64,000 bases of DNA. It comes from Shinella sp. CPCC 101442. GTDB taxonomy: Bacteria; Pseudomonadota; Alphaproteobacteria; Rhizobiales; Rhizobiaceae. Below the pieces are notes generated by a model. It did no database searches. It was not told where the DNA came from and saw only the letters and a list, made by a program, of their open reading frames with translations. The stretch lies in the NCBI RefSeq assembly GCF_024704725.1, contig NZ_JALIQS010000001.1:310001-374000 (forward strand), written 5' to 3'. A program made the position numbers and the translations under genes. Below are positions 51,464-61,174 of this stretch, one piece after another (the first letter of the stretch is position 1; each line of letters begins with the position of its first letter).

Positions 51464-52558
51464 ATGGCACAGGTAAACCAGGGAGTGCGCGAGACCGTGT
51501 ATCCTCAAGCAGCCCAGACCTTCTACCGGACACTGTCGCAGATCGCGATCAGCGCCGTGACTCCGATCGCGGCGGTCCTCGTCGCCCTTGCCTTCGGCGC
51601 AGCCCTGCTGTGGCTCAATGGCTTCAACGGCAGCGACATCGTCACCGTCATGATCTTCGGCTCGTTCCAGGACATGCGTTCCGTCGGCGAGATATTGCTG
51701 AAGGCAACGCCGCTGATCCTCATCGGCGCCGGCCTTTGCGTCGCCTTCCGCTGTTCGATCTGGAACATCGGCGCCGAAGGCCAGCTCTATGCCGGAGCGA
51801 TCGCCGCCACTTTGGTCGGCACCAGCTTCACAGGGCTCTCCGTCTGGGTCCACGTGCCGCTCGTCATGCTGGCCGGCGCGCTCGCGGGGGCGGCCTGGGC
51901 AGGCATTGCCGGTTATCTGAAGGTGCGTTTCCAGGCGAGCGAGATCGTCACCACGATCATGCTCAACTATATCGCCTTGATCCTGACGAGCTACCTCGTC
52001 ACCGGACCGATGCGCGATGCAAGTGCAGCCTATCCACAGTCCGCCCGCCTCATCCGGGAAGCCTGGACGCCGCGCATCGTCTCGGACATGCGGCTCCATA
52101 TCGGCATCCTCGTCGCCATCGTTCTGGCGGTCGCGCTCTACATCTTCCTGCAACGCAGCAGCCGCGGCTTTGCGCTGCGCGTCGTCGGCCTCAACCCGCA
52201 CGCCGCACGCTATGCCGGCATGCAGGTTGCCCGCAACGTCATGCTCGCCATGTGCATTTCCGGCGCGATGGCGGGGCTTGCCGGCGCCTTTGAGGTGGCG
52301 GGCGTCACGCACCGGCTCTACCAGAACATCTCGCCCGGCTACGGCTTCGAAGGCATCGCGGTCGCGCTGCTTGCGGGCAACAATCCCCTTGCGGCGATCG
52401 TCTCGGGCGGGCTCTTCGCGACGTTGCGCTCCGGTTCGGAGGTGCTGCAGATAACCTCGCAGGTACCGCAGGTCCTCGTGCTGGTCATCCAGGGCATCGT
52501 CATCCTTTCGGTCGTCGCCTTCGCCAAGCTGCGCGACATCCTCAGGATCGTGGCTTGA
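51464..52558 (+). CDS. Nucleoside-type ABC transporter permease
   Basis: A 364-residue permease of the BPD_transp_2 superfamily, close to YufP/NupP-type nucleoside permeases. Hydrophobic segments start near residue 27 (ISAVTPIAAVLVALAFGAAL). Conserved parts are AGLCVAFRCSIWNIGAEGQL, EIVTTIMLNYIAL and the C-terminal GFEGIAVALLAGNNPLAAIV. It pairs with the permease at 52637. It starts 76 bases after the second binding protein. Confidence 0.9.
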   Translation: MAQVNQGVRETVYPQAAQTFYRTLSQIAISAVTPIAAVLVALAFGAALLWLNGFNGSDIVTVMIFGSFQDMRSVGEILLKATPLILIGAGLCVAFRCSIWNIGAEGQLYAGAIAATLVGTSFTGLSVWVHVPLVMLAGALAGAAWAGIAGYLKVRFQASEIVTTIMLNYIALILTSYLVTGPMRDASAAYPQSARLIREAWTPRIVSDMRLHIGILVAIVLAVALYIFLQRSSRGFALRVVGLNPHAARYAGMQVARNVMLAMCISGAMAGLAGAFEVAGVTHRLYQNISPGYGFEGIAVALLAGNNPLAAIVSGGLFATLRSGSEVLQITSQVPQVLVLVIQGIVILSVVAFAKLRDILRIVA

Positions 52559-52636
52559 AAGAATGGAAACTCCCGCGGGGCGCCTGAGCCCCAAGGGAAA
52601 ACAAAACCTTAGGCGACCTTCCTGAAGGGTATCTCC

Positions 52637-53569
52637 ATGGACGACATGATGTTTCTCACCTTCCTCGCGACGCTGGCCGGCGCCGCCTGGAGACTTGCGA
52701 CGCCCCTGATCTTCGCCTCGATCGGCGAGGTATTCTCCGAACGGGCGGGCGTGCTCAATATCGGGCTGGAAGGCACGATGCTGGTCGGCGCCTTCTGCGG
52801 CTTCGCGGCGGCCTTCGCCACCGGAAGCGTGCCGCTTGGCCTTCTGGCCGGCATCGCGGGTGGCATGCTGTTCGGGCTGCTCTTCGCTTTCTTCACGATC
52901 ACCATCAAGGCGGACCAGATCGTGGTGGGGGCGGCGCTCAACCTGCTCGGCATGGGGCTCACGGCCTTCCTGTTCCGCACCTACTATGTCTCGACCGGCA
53001 AGGGCATCGAGATCGCCCAGCCCGTGCACATCCCTTTCCTCAGCGATATCCCCTTCCTCGGCGAGGCCTTTTTCCGGCAGAACCTCATCGTCTATTCGAC
53101 GGTTCTCGTCGCCATCCTCGCCAGCCTCGTGCTCTTCCGCACCTCCTTCGGGCTCACACTGCGGGCGGTCGGCGAACATCCGAAAGCCGTCGACGTCGCC
53201 GGTCGCAATGTCGCGGCCTATCGTTACGGCGCGGTCATGGTCGGCACGGGGCTTGCCGGCCTCGGCGGCGCCTTCCTGACGCTCGGCCATTCGAACCAGT
53301 TCGTCGAAGGTATCACGTCGGGTCGGGGCTTCATCGTGCTGGCCGTGGTTGTCTTTGCAAGATGGTCGCCGATCGGCGCCTTCTTCGTCTCGCTGCTCTT
53401 CGGCCTGTTTTATGCTTTGCAGCTCATGCTCCAGGCACAGGCATCGATCATCGTGCCCTACCAGGTTCTGCAGGCGCTTCCCTACATCATGACGATCATC
53501 ACGCTCGTCGTGCTCCGCGGCAAGGGCGCGGCCCCGAGCAAGCTCGGCCAGCCCTACGAGATGAGGTAA
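52637..53569 (+). CDS. Nucleoside-type ABC transporter permease
   Basis: A 310-residue YufQ/NupQ-type permease with the family segments FASIGEVFSERAGVLNIGLE, GTMLVGAFCGF and FVEGITSGRGFIVLAVVVFA. It forms the second half of the channel. It is followed after 5 bases by the ATPase gene. The gap before it (78 bases) holds no clear structure. Confidence 0.9.
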   Translation: MDDMMFLTFLATLAGAAWRLATPLIFASIGEVFSERAGVLNIGLEGTMLVGAFCGFAAAFATGSVPLGLLAGIAGGMLFGLLFAFFTITIKADQIVVGAALNLLGMGLTAFLFRTYYVSTGKGIEIAQPVHIPFLSDIPFLGEAFFRQNLIVYSTVLVAILASLVLFRTSFGLTLRAVGEHPKAVDVAGRNVAAYRYGAVMVGTGLAGLGGAFLTLGHSNQFVEGITSGRGFIVLAVVVFARWSPIGAFFVSLLFGLFYALQLMLQAQASIIVPYQVLQALPYIMTIITLVVLRGKGAAPSKLGQPYEMR

Positions 53570-53574
53570 CGGAC

Positions 53575-55107
53575 ATGTCCCAGAAACCCTTCCTGCGCAT
53601 CGACAATATCCGCAAGCGCTTCGGTCCTATCGTCGCCAGCGACGGCGTGTCACTGGAAATCGAAGAGGGCGAAATCCACTCGCTGCTCGGCGAAAACGGG
53701 GCGGGCAAGAGCGTGCTGATGAGCATGATCTGCGGCATGGTGCGACCCGACGAGGGCGAGATCGTCTTCAAGGGCCAGTCCGAGCGTTTCAACAGCCCGC
53801 GCGAGGCGATCCGCCAGCGCATCGGCATGGTGCACCAGCATTTCATGCTGGTGCCGAACCTGACGGTCGCGGAAAACTACGTTCTCGGCCAGGGCTCGGC
53901 GCTGCGCATCATCAACGACATGGACAAGGTGCATGCGAGGATCCGCGAACTCTCGGACCGCTACGCCCTCGATGTGCGCCCCGGCGCCATCATCGAAGAC
54001 CTCTCGGTCGGCGAGCAGCAGCGCGTCGAAATCCTGAAAGTCCTGTTCCACGGTATCGACCTGCTCATCCTCGACGAGCCGACCGCCGTGTTGACCCCGC
54101 AGGAGACCGACCGGCTGCTCGCCCTGATGGGCGATCTCGTCAAGGACGGCAAGACCGTCGTCTTCATCTCGCACAAGCTCGACGAAGTGATGCGCGTCAG
54201 CAACCGTATCAGCGTCATGCGCGACGGACGCGTCGTGCACACCGTCAATGTCGGCGAAACGAATGCGCGCGCGCTGGCTCACATGATGGTCGGCCGCGAC
54301 GTGCGCATGGAGCTGCCGCGCAGCCCCGAGCCGCCCGGCCGCGTCGTGCTGTCGGTCGAAAACCTCACCTGCCGCGCCGAGACCGGCCTTCCCGCCGTGC
54401 GCGGCGTGAGCCTCAACGTGCGCTCAGGCGAGATCGTCGGCATTGCCGGCGTGTCCGGCAACGGCCAGACGGAACTGTCGCTCGCCCTTTCCGGCCTGCT
54501 GCCGGTCGATGGCGGCCGCGTGATGCTGAGCGGCAAGGACATTACTGGTCTCGACCCCGCCCGCATCAATGCCAGCAGCTTCTCCCACATCCCGGAGGAC
54601 AGGCACAAACACGGCATCGTCGCCTCGCTGTCGCTCAGCGAAAACACCATTCTCCAGCGCTACGACCAAAAACCCTTCGCAAGCCGTGGCATGCTGAACC
54701 GCCGGGTGATCGGCGAACACACGCGCGACCTCATCAAGCGTTTTCGCGTGAAGAGCCGCGACGAGGATCAGGCGATCGGATCGCTTTCGGGCGGCAACCA
54801 GCAGAAGCTTGTCGTCGCGCGCGAACTTGCCCGCAACCCGGACTTCATCCTCGTCAACCAGCTTGCCCGCGGCATCGATATCGGCGCGATGGAGTTCGTT
54901 ATGGAGGAGATGCTGAAACAACGCGACAACGGTCGCGCCATCCTGCTCATCTCCACCGAACTCGAAGAACTCTTCGCGATCTGCGACCGCATCCTCGTAA
55001 TGTTCCACGGCGAAATCCTGGGCGAGCTGCCGCCGGACCGAACCCGGCTTGACGAACTAGGGTTGCTCATGGCCGGCCAGACGGAACAACCAGCACTTGT
55101 CGGCTAG
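53575..55107 (+). CDS. Nucleoside-type ABC transporter ATPase, two fused domains
   Basis: A 510-residue ATPase of the YufO/RbsA type with two nucleotide-binding domains. Domain 1 has GENGAGKSVLMS, signature LSVGEQQR and LLILDEPTAVLT. Domain 2 lacks a standard Walker A (VSGNGQTELS) but has signature LSGGNQQK and FILVNQLARGID in place of Walker B. This asymmetry is normal for the family. The ATG at 53575 lies just after the permease stop; a longer frame would overlap the permease gene. It ends the deaminase-BMP-BMP-permease-permease-ATPase operon. Confidence 0.92.
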   Translation: MSQKPFLRIDNIRKRFGPIVASDGVSLEIEEGEIHSLLGENGAGKSVLMSMICGMVRPDEGEIVFKGQSERFNSPREAIRQRIGMVHQHFMLVPNLTVAENYVLGQGSALRIINDMDKVHARIRELSDRYALDVRPGAIIEDLSVGEQQRVEILKVLFHGIDLLILDEPTAVLTPQETDRLLALMGDLVKDGKTVVFISHKLDEVMRVSNRISVMRDGRVVHTVNVGETNARALAHMMVGRDVRMELPRSPEPPGRVVLSVENLTCRAETGLPAVRGVSLNVRSGEIVGIAGVSGNGQTELSLALSGLLPVDGGRVMLSGKDITGLDPARINASSFSHIPEDRHKHGIVASLSLSENTILQRYDQKPFASRGMLNRRVIGEHTRDLIKRFRVKSRDEDQAIGSLSGGNQQKLVVARELARNPDFILVNQLARGIDIGAMEFVMEEMLKQRDNGRAILLISTELEELFAICDRILVMFHGEILGELPPDRTRLDELGLLMAGQTEQPALVG

Positions 55108-55163
55108 ACAGGATAGAAGCGGCAGGGTTTGATGGCGTCGCATAACAGGAGGGCCGCGCGTCC

Positions 55164-56069
55164 ATGAATATTACTCTGCGGCAACTCAGGGCCTTCATCG
55201 CGGTGGCGGAACTCGGCCAGTTCAATCTGGCCGCCCGCAGCCTTCATCTCACCCAGTCGGCGGTCAGCATTCTCATCCGCGACCTGGAATCGGAAATCGG
55301 CGTGCGCCTGTTCGACCGGCACACGCGCATGGTCTCGCTCACGCTCGTCGGCCAGGAATTCCTGCCGCAAGCGCGAAAGATCCTGAAGGATCTGGAGCTT
55401 GCCGTCGGCGATGTGCGCGACAATGCCTCGCTGAAACGTGGCCAGGTGACGATTGCCGCAGCCATCGTGCTTGCCGCCACCATCGTGCCGCCGATCATTG
55501 CGCGGTTTCTGCGCATGTATCCGGAAATCTCCGTCAATATCCGCGACATGCCGGAGGAGCAGATAAGCCCGGCGCTCAAGCGCAACGAGGTGGACATGGC
55601 GATCGGCACGCTCTCGGAGGACGACCCCGAGATCGCCGCAACCCCGCTTCTTCGCGACAAGCTGATGCTGTTTTGCCGCGAGGACCACCGTTTTGCCAAG
55701 CGCAAGTCCGTGCGCTGGAGCGAATTGCAGGACGAAAACCTGATCACGCTCGCCGCTGCTAATCCGCTGCGCAACATCGTCGAACACAATCTGCTGCGCG
55801 TCGTGCCGAACTATCGGCCGAAATACGAGGTTCGCTTCTCGACCACCGCCATCAGCATGATCGCCGCCGGCATGGGCGTCGCCGTTCTACCGGAAAACTC
55901 CAGCCAACTCGCCTCCGCCGTGCGGGTCACGACGGTGGATCTCGCCGATCCCCATGTCATGCGCGACGTTTCGCTGCTACAGCGCCTTCATCACAGTCTC
56001 TCGCCCGCCGCCGAGCACCTCAAAGCAGTGTTTATCGCCAGCGCCGTCGAACGAACCACCCCGCCATAG
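55164..56069 (+). CDS. LysR-type transcriptional regulator
   Basis: A 301-residue LysR regulator with helix-turn-helix MNITLRQLRAFIAVAELGQF and LTQSAVSILIRDLESEIGVR. It follows the nucleoside transporter operon by 56 bases on the same strand, and AGGAGG at 55148-55153 precedes the start. It is a paralogue of the regulator at 45944, and the two flank the aldolase and deaminase-transporter block. Its target is probably that operon. Confidence 0.88.
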   Translation: MNITLRQLRAFIAVAELGQFNLAARSLHLTQSAVSILIRDLESEIGVRLFDRHTRMVSLTLVGQEFLPQARKILKDLELAVGDVRDNASLKRGQVTIAAAIVLAATIVPPIIARFLRMYPEISVNIRDMPEEQISPALKRNEVDMAIGTLSEDDPEIAATPLLRDKLMLFCREDHRFAKRKSVRWSELQDENLITLAAANPLRNIVEHNLLRVVPNYRPKYEVRFSTTAISMIAAGMGVAVLPENSSQLASAVRVTTVDLADPHVMRDVSLLQRLHHSLSPAAEHLKAVFIASAVERTTPP

Positions 56070-56090
56070 GGCTCCTTTTCGCTGCATGGA

Positions 56091-57932
56091 TCACGCTGAG
56101 CCACCGGAAGCAGGGCCGATGGATGACCGGGCCTCCTGCTGTTCGGCCACCGGGCGGGTCTGCGACAGCAGAAAGGCTCTCGTCTGAGGGCGAACCTGCT
56201 CCAGCAGGCTTGCACGGACGACTGCGTGGTATCCGTCCAGAAAGGCCACTTCGGGCGGCGTCAGGGCATCGAGGTCGGCCATGGCGAGGTCGATGGGGGC
56301 GAGCGTCAGCGAGGCAAAGCGGCAGAACCCGACACCATCGGCCACCACTTCCACCTGATTTTCGATGCGCATGCCGAAAGCGCCCTGTTTGTAGTAGCCC
56401 GGTTCCACCGTCATGATGTTGCCGGGCTCGAAGGCGTGGAGGTTCGGCTTGCGGTCGAAGCGGTGCGGATATTCGTGGACCAGCAGATTGTGGCCGACGC
56501 TGTGGCCGGTGCCGTGGTCGTAATCGAGGCCCACTTCCCATAGCGGCCGGCGCGCGAAGGCATCCAGCTGGTGGCCCTGCGTTCCCGCCGGGAAGCGCGC
56601 GGACATCAGGGAAACAAAGCCCTTGAGCACGGCCGTATAGGCAACCGTCATTTCTGCGGTCGGTGTACCGAGCATGACGGTGCGCGTAAGATCGGTGGTG
56701 CCGTTCCCATATTGCCCGCCGGAATCCACGAGATAGGGCGCGGCCGTGCCGATCGGCGCATCCGTCTCCTCGCTCGCCGCATAGTGGCACATGGCGGCAT
56801 TGGCGCCAGCGGCGGAAATCGTGCGAAAGCTCGGCTCAAGGAACCCCGGCCTCTCCTGCCGAAAGGCCAGCAACTGGGCTTCGGCCTGAAGTTCGGTGAG
56901 GGAGCCTGCGCTTGCCTGCCGCGCTGGGATCTCCAGAGAGAGCCAGGCAAGGAAATCGGTGACGGCGATACCGTCTTCCAGATGACAATCGCGATAGCCC
57001 TGCAATTCGGCCTGCGTTTTCAAAGCCTTGGCAAGGGTGATCGGGCTCGTCTGCGGTACGAGCCGCCCACCCGCCGCATATATGCGGGCCTGAACGGCGC
57101 TCGGCGCGAAATCTGCGTCGATCATCGCCGCCTTCCCCGCCGCCACCTCGGCAAGCCGTTCTAGGAAACGTTCCGGTGGAGAGAGGGCTACGCCCTCCAG
57201 TTCATAGGCATCGAGATCATTGCCGAGCTTGCGGCGGTCGACAAACCATTCGAGCCGGTTTTCCGCGTCAAGCAGCAGAAAGGAGTGCGGCACCGGGTTC
57301 ATCGGCACGTCGGAGCCGCGCACATTCAGCAGCCAGGCGATATTGTCAGGCAGGGTTTCGACCAGAACATCCGCGCCGCGCTGCCGTATGTCCGCAGCGA
57401 TGCGTGCGCGTTTGCTGGCGGCAGTTTCCCCTGCGGTCTGTGGCGACATCGCCCTGATGGCCCCGAGCGGGCGCGCCGGACGGGCGCGCCAGATCGTGTC
57501 GAAGGGGTCGGCATCGAGCGCGACCAGCTCCGCCCCCGCGGCGGTGCAGCCACCGGCCAGCCTGTCGTAGAGGCTGCCGGCCACCAGCATCGTATCGATG
57601 CCGACGCGCCAGCCAGACCGCGCATGGTCCTTCAGCCAGCCGTCGAGCGGATCGTCGTGCAGGTGGTGCACCTCGAAGAACGACAGATCGACTTCCTCGC
57701 GCACCTGTACCTGATAGCGTCCGTCCACGAAGATGAGCGCTCTGTCCTTCAGGACCAGCACCAGCCCGGCCGAACCGGAAAAGCCGCTGAGATAGCGCAG
57801 GCAATCGTCGCGCGGCGCCGTCACCTCGCTCTGGTGGGCGTCGGTGCGCGGCACGATCAGCCCGTCCAGCCCGGCCGCGTCCAGCCAGCCGCGAAGCGCC
57901 GAAAGCACCGGCGCACGGTCGTTTATGGTCAT
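56091..57932 (-). CDS. pepP: Xaa-Pro aminopeptidase (M24B)
   Basis: A 613-residue three-domain aminopeptidase P of the long type. Two creatinase-like N-terminal domains precede a pita-bread catalytic domain. The metal ligands are the Asp in YLVDSGGQYG, the Asp in GTTDLTRTVML, the His in HGTGHSVGHNL, the Glu in IMTVEPGYYK and the Glu in MRIENQVEVV. It removes an N-terminal residue before proline. It is the last gene of the operon with a prolyl aminopeptidase (15-base gap) and a dipeptide importer, so it works on imported proline peptides in the cytoplasm. Confidence 0.95.
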   Translation of the reverse strand: MTINDRAPVLSALRGWLDAAGLDGLIVPRTDAHQSEVTAPRDDCLRYLSGFSGSAGLVLVLKDRALIFVDGRYQVQVREEVDLSFFEVHHLHDDPLDGWLKDHARSGWRVGIDTMLVAGSLYDRLAGGCTAAGAELVALDADPFDTIWRARPARPLGAIRAMSPQTAGETAASKRARIAADIRQRGADVLVETLPDNIAWLLNVRGSDVPMNPVPHSFLLLDAENRLEWFVDRRKLGNDLDAYELEGVALSPPERFLERLAEVAAGKAAMIDADFAPSAVQARIYAAGGRLVPQTSPITLAKALKTQAELQGYRDCHLEDGIAVTDFLAWLSLEIPARQASAGSLTELQAEAQLLAFRQERPGFLEPSFRTISAAGANAAMCHYAASEETDAPIGTAAPYLVDSGGQYGNGTTDLTRTVMLGTPTAEMTVAYTAVLKGFVSLMSARFPAGTQGHQLDAFARRPLWEVGLDYDHGTGHSVGHNLLVHEYPHRFDRKPNLHAFEPGNIMTVEPGYYKQGAFGMRIENQVEVVADGVGFCRFASLTLAPIDLAMADLDALTPPEVAFLDGYHAVVRASLLEQVRPQTRAFLLSQTRPVAEQQEARSSIGPASGGSA

Positions 57933-57947
57933 GTCATTCGCTTTCGT

Positions 57948-59246
57948 TTAGCGGCCGGCCTTCAGCGGACCACCCTTTTCGGCCACCATCGCGACGAGCC
58001 GTTCGAAAACCGCGCCGGACTGGCGGATGCCGTCATGCTCGAATTCGTTGGTGATCCAGACATCGACATTGCCGACGGCACGGGACGTCTCGAGTGACAG
58101 GCCCGCATCGACATACATGTCGTCGTGGTAGACGACCGCCGAGACCGGCACGGCATTTTCGGCAAGCCGAGCCTTGTCGTAGAGGCGGCTGTAGCGCGGG
58201 CGGCGCGCAAGCGCCTCGGCGGCGGCGCGGAAAGGCTTCAGCAGCGCGACCTCCTCGAACATCGAGGGATATATCATCTCGCCGGTAAAGAGCAGCGGCC
58301 GCGCTGTGGCGTCGAATTCCGGGAATTCGGCAAGCAGGCGTTCGGCCGACCATGCCGTCGCGCCCTCGCCCTGCCCGTAGATCGCTTCGTGGATTGCGGC
58401 AAACAGCGGGTTGCCGTTATAGGCGGTCAGATGCATGAGCGAGCCGAGGAACTGATCGGACAGGCGATCCGGCGCGGCAAAGGCCTCGTCGAGCAGCCAA
58501 TGGATATTCTCGAAGCCTTGTCCCATGCCGAAATCGAGACCGAGGCTCTGGAAACGCCGAACCGAGAGGCGGTCGCCATCGGGCAGCGTCACCGGGTTGG
58601 CATCGATGAAATCGGCGATGCGGGCAGTGAGTGCCCTGTCGTCCGGATAGCGCTTGTAGAACAGGTCGTTCTTGGCACGCACGCGCGGATAGGTATGGCG
58701 GTAAACCGTATCGACGGACGGGTCGATGCTCGGGATGCCACCCGCGACGTAGCAGGCGGAAAGACCTTCCGGTGCGCGGCTGAGATAGGTCAGCGTCAGG
58801 AAGCCGCCATAGCTCTGGCCGAGCGTCTGCCAGCGCTCGCCGTCGAAGGCGGTCTTGCGCAGATGTTCGAGGTCGTCGACGATGGAATCGGCGCGGAAGC
58901 AGGCAAGGTAATCAGCGCCCGCCTCGCCGTCGAAGCCTGCGATCGTCGCGGCATCGACCGGTGTCGAGCGCCCGGTGCCACGCTGGTCGGGCAGGATGAT
59001 GCGATGGGTCTTCAGCGCCTTGGCGAGCCAGGGCGGGCTGTTCTTCGTCGGACGCGGGGATTTGCCGCCCGGCCCGCCCTGCAGGAAGCAGAGCAACGGC
59101 AGCGCCTCGTCCTTGCGGGTAGGATCGACCACTTCCCGGGCGAAGAATTCGATGCTCCTGCCCTGCGGATTGTTCCAGTCGAGCGGCACGGTCACGACAT
59201 GATCGCGCACATGCAGGCCGGGGATGGTGTATTCGGAGACGATCAT
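57948..59246 (-). CDS. pip: Prolyl aminopeptidase (alpha/beta hydrolase)
   Basis: A 432-residue alpha/beta hydrolase of the proline iminopeptidase group. The oxyanion motif is LQGGPGGKSPRP, the nucleophile Ser is in LGQSYGGFLTL, and DQRGTGRSTP is conserved. The long cap region and length match the larger (type 2) prolyl aminopeptidases. It releases N-terminal proline from peptides, complementing the neighbouring Xaa-Pro aminopeptidase. It starts 9 bases after the permease gene in the same operon. Confidence 0.9.
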   Translation of the reverse strand: MIVSEYTIPGLHVRDHVVTVPLDWNNPQGRSIEFFAREVVDPTRKDEALPLLCFLQGGPGGKSPRPTKNSPPWLAKALKTHRIILPDQRGTGRSTPVDAATIAGFDGEAGADYLACFRADSIVDDLEHLRKTAFDGERWQTLGQSYGGFLTLTYLSRAPEGLSACYVAGGIPSIDPSVDTVYRHTYPRVRAKNDLFYKRYPDDRALTARIADFIDANPVTLPDGDRLSVRRFQSLGLDFGMGQGFENIHWLLDEAFAAPDRLSDQFLGSLMHLTAYNGNPLFAAIHEAIYGQGEGATAWSAERLLAEFPEFDATARPLLFTGEMIYPSMFEEVALLKPFRAAAEALARRPRYSRLYDKARLAENAVPVSAVVYHDDMYVDAGLSLETSRAVGNVDVWITNEFEHDGIRQSGAVFERLVAMVAEKGGPLKAGR

Positions 59247-59255
59247 GGACTTTCC

Positions 59256-60209
59256 TCAACGGACTCGCGGGTCAAGCAGCACGTAAAGCAGGTCGACCAC
59301 GATATTGGCAATGACGATGAACACGCCGCCGAGCAGCACGACACCGATGATGATCGGCCGGTCCTGATTGGCAACCGCCTGCACGGCGAGCGCGCCGACG
59401 CCTTGCAGGCCGTAGACCTGCTCGATGACGATGACCCCGCCCAACATGAGGGCGATATCGGCGCCGAGCTGCGTGACGAGCGGCGTCAGGGCTGCGCGCA
59501 TGCCGTGTTTCCAGACCACCCGGCGCTCCGAAAGGCCTTTGGCACGGGCCGTGCGGATATAGTCCTCGCCCATCACGTCCAGCATCTGGCCGCGCGTGAG
59601 GCGGGCATAGATCGCCGCCATGGTCAGCGCCAGCGTCATCCACGGCAGGGCAAGATGCCAAGCCCAGAGTACGGGATTGGAGGAGAGCGCCTTGTAGCCG
59701 CCAGCCGGAAACAGCGTGAAGCCCGACTGCTTCGGCAGGAAGTAGAGCAGGTAAAGCGACATCATGCCGAGCACGAAGGTGGGGAAACTGAGGCCGACGA
59801 GGATGAAGGCCTGCCCCAGCCGGTCGCGCAGACTGCCGACATAACGCGCCGACATGATGCCGATCGGCACGCCGATGGCAAGCCACAGCAGTGCGCCGCC
59901 AAGCACCAGCGACAGCGTCACCGGGATGCGCCTGAGGATGATCGGCGCGACCGGCTGCTGGTTGCGATAGGAGAAACCGAGGTCGCCGGTGAGCGCCTTC
60001 TGCATGAAGGCGCCGTACTGCACGATGATCGGCCGGTCGACGCCAAGATTCTTGCGGATCTGCGCAAGCTGGCTTTCGGTCGCCTTGTCGCCGGCGATCA
60101 TGCGGGCGGGATCGCCCGGCGCCACGAAGAACAGGAAGAAGACGAAGGCCGACAGGACCAGCAAAACGCCGGCGCCGAAACCGATGCGATGGGCGAGGAA
60201 GCGGATCAT
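59256..60209 (-). CDS. Dipeptide ABC transporter permease (DppB family)
   Basis: A 317-residue permease. It begins MIRFLAHRIGFGAGVLLVLS with a membrane segment, then a periplasmic loop (FVAPGDPARMIAGDKATESQ) typical of DppB/OppB. The EAA loop is YIRTARAKGLSERRVVWKHG. It overlaps the DppC-like gene by 4 bases. Here the ATPase gene precedes the permeases, which is not the usual dpp order. Confidence 0.92.
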   Translation of the reverse strand: MIRFLAHRIGFGAGVLLVLSAFVFFLFFVAPGDPARMIAGDKATESQLAQIRKNLGVDRPIIVQYGAFMQKALTGDLGFSYRNQQPVAPIILRRIPVTLSLVLGGALLWLAIGVPIGIMSARYVGSLRDRLGQAFILVGLSFPTFVLGMMSLYLLYFLPKQSGFTLFPAGGYKALSSNPVLWAWHLALPWMTLALTMAAIYARLTRGQMLDVMGEDYIRTARAKGLSERRVVWKHGMRAALTPLVTQLGADIALMLGGVIVIEQVYGLQGVGALAVQAVANQDRPIIIGVVLLGGVFIVIANIVVDLLYVLLDPRVR

Positions 60210-61174
60210 GACTTGCCTCCTGCCTTGGGTTGGCGCTTCAGGCGGCGGGCGGTGCGGGCGCTCTTGGGATCGAGCGCGTCGCGCAGGCCGTCGCCGAGGA
60301 TGTTGAAGGCGAGCGTCGTCATCAAAAGCGCGGTGCCGGGCACGAAGATCAGCCACCAGGCGACGAGATAGAGCGAGTTGGAGGACGCGTCCGCCAGCAT
60401 GCCGCCCCAGCTTGGCGTCGGCGGCACGATACCCATGCCGAGGAAGGAGAGCGTCGCCTCGAAGACGATGGAATTGGGGATCTGCATGGTCGTGTAGACG
60501 ATGATCGGTACCGCGAGATTGGGCAGGATGTCGACGACCATGATCGAGAACGGCCCCGCGCCGAGCGAGCGGCTTGCCAGCACGAAATCCTGCCGGCGCA
60601 GCGAGATCACCTGGCCGCGGATGACGCGAGCCATCGGCGCCCAGCTGAAGAAGACGATGACGGCAACGGAGAGCTGGAGGCTCGGCCCGAAGGCCGAGAC
60701 CAGTGCCAGCGCGCAGAGCAGGAACGGCACGCTCATCACCAGATCGGTCAATCGGCTGAGGACGAGATCGACCGTGCCGCCGAAGTAGCCTGCCGTCGTG
60801 CCGACGATGACAGCGATCAGCGAGGCGAGCATGGAGGCGAAGACGCCAACCAGCAGCGACACCCGCGCGCCATAGGCGAGCCTGACCAGCACGTCACGGC
60901 CGAGCTGGTCGGTGCCGAACCAGAATTCCGCGCCCGGCCCGACAGGAATCCCGGCCGGCGAAAGGCCCGTCTCGCGGAACTGCTCGATGGGCGAATGGCC
61001 CGTCATCGCCGCGCCCCAGGGAGCCGCGATCGCCAGCACGATGACCGCGAAGATGACGCAGAGCGCCGCCATGCTGGCCGTATCGCGCCGGAGCCGCCGC
61101 ACCGTCAGCGCGAAGGAGCCGCGCTGCACGATCTCGGTCTGTGGAGAGGTTTCGGTCGTCGTCACCTTGCTCAT
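60206..61174 (-). CDS. Dipeptide ABC transporter permease (DppC family)
   Basis: A 322-residue permease with an N-terminal cytoplasmic extension, then a membrane segment (ASMAALCVIFAVIVLAIAAP), the family motif FWFGTDQLGRDVLVRLAYGA and the EAA loop FVLASRSLGAGPFSIMVVDI. The ATG at 61174 overlaps the ATPase stop by 4 bases. It pairs with the DppB-like subunit. Confidence 0.92.
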   Translation of the reverse strand: MSKVTTTETSPQTEIVQRGSFALTVRRLRRDTASMAALCVIFAVIVLAIAAPWGAAMTGHSPIEQFRETGLSPAGIPVGPGAEFWFGTDQLGRDVLVRLAYGARVSLLVGVFASMLASLIAVIVGTTAGYFGGTVDLVLSRLTDLVMSVPFLLCALALVSAFGPSLQLSVAVIVFFSWAPMARVIRGQVISLRRQDFVLASRSLGAGPFSIMVVDILPNLAVPIIVYTTMQIPNSIVFEATLSFLGMGIVPPTPSWGGMLADASSNSLYLVAWWLIFVPGTALLMTTLAFNILGDGLRDALDPKSARTARRLKRQPKAGGKS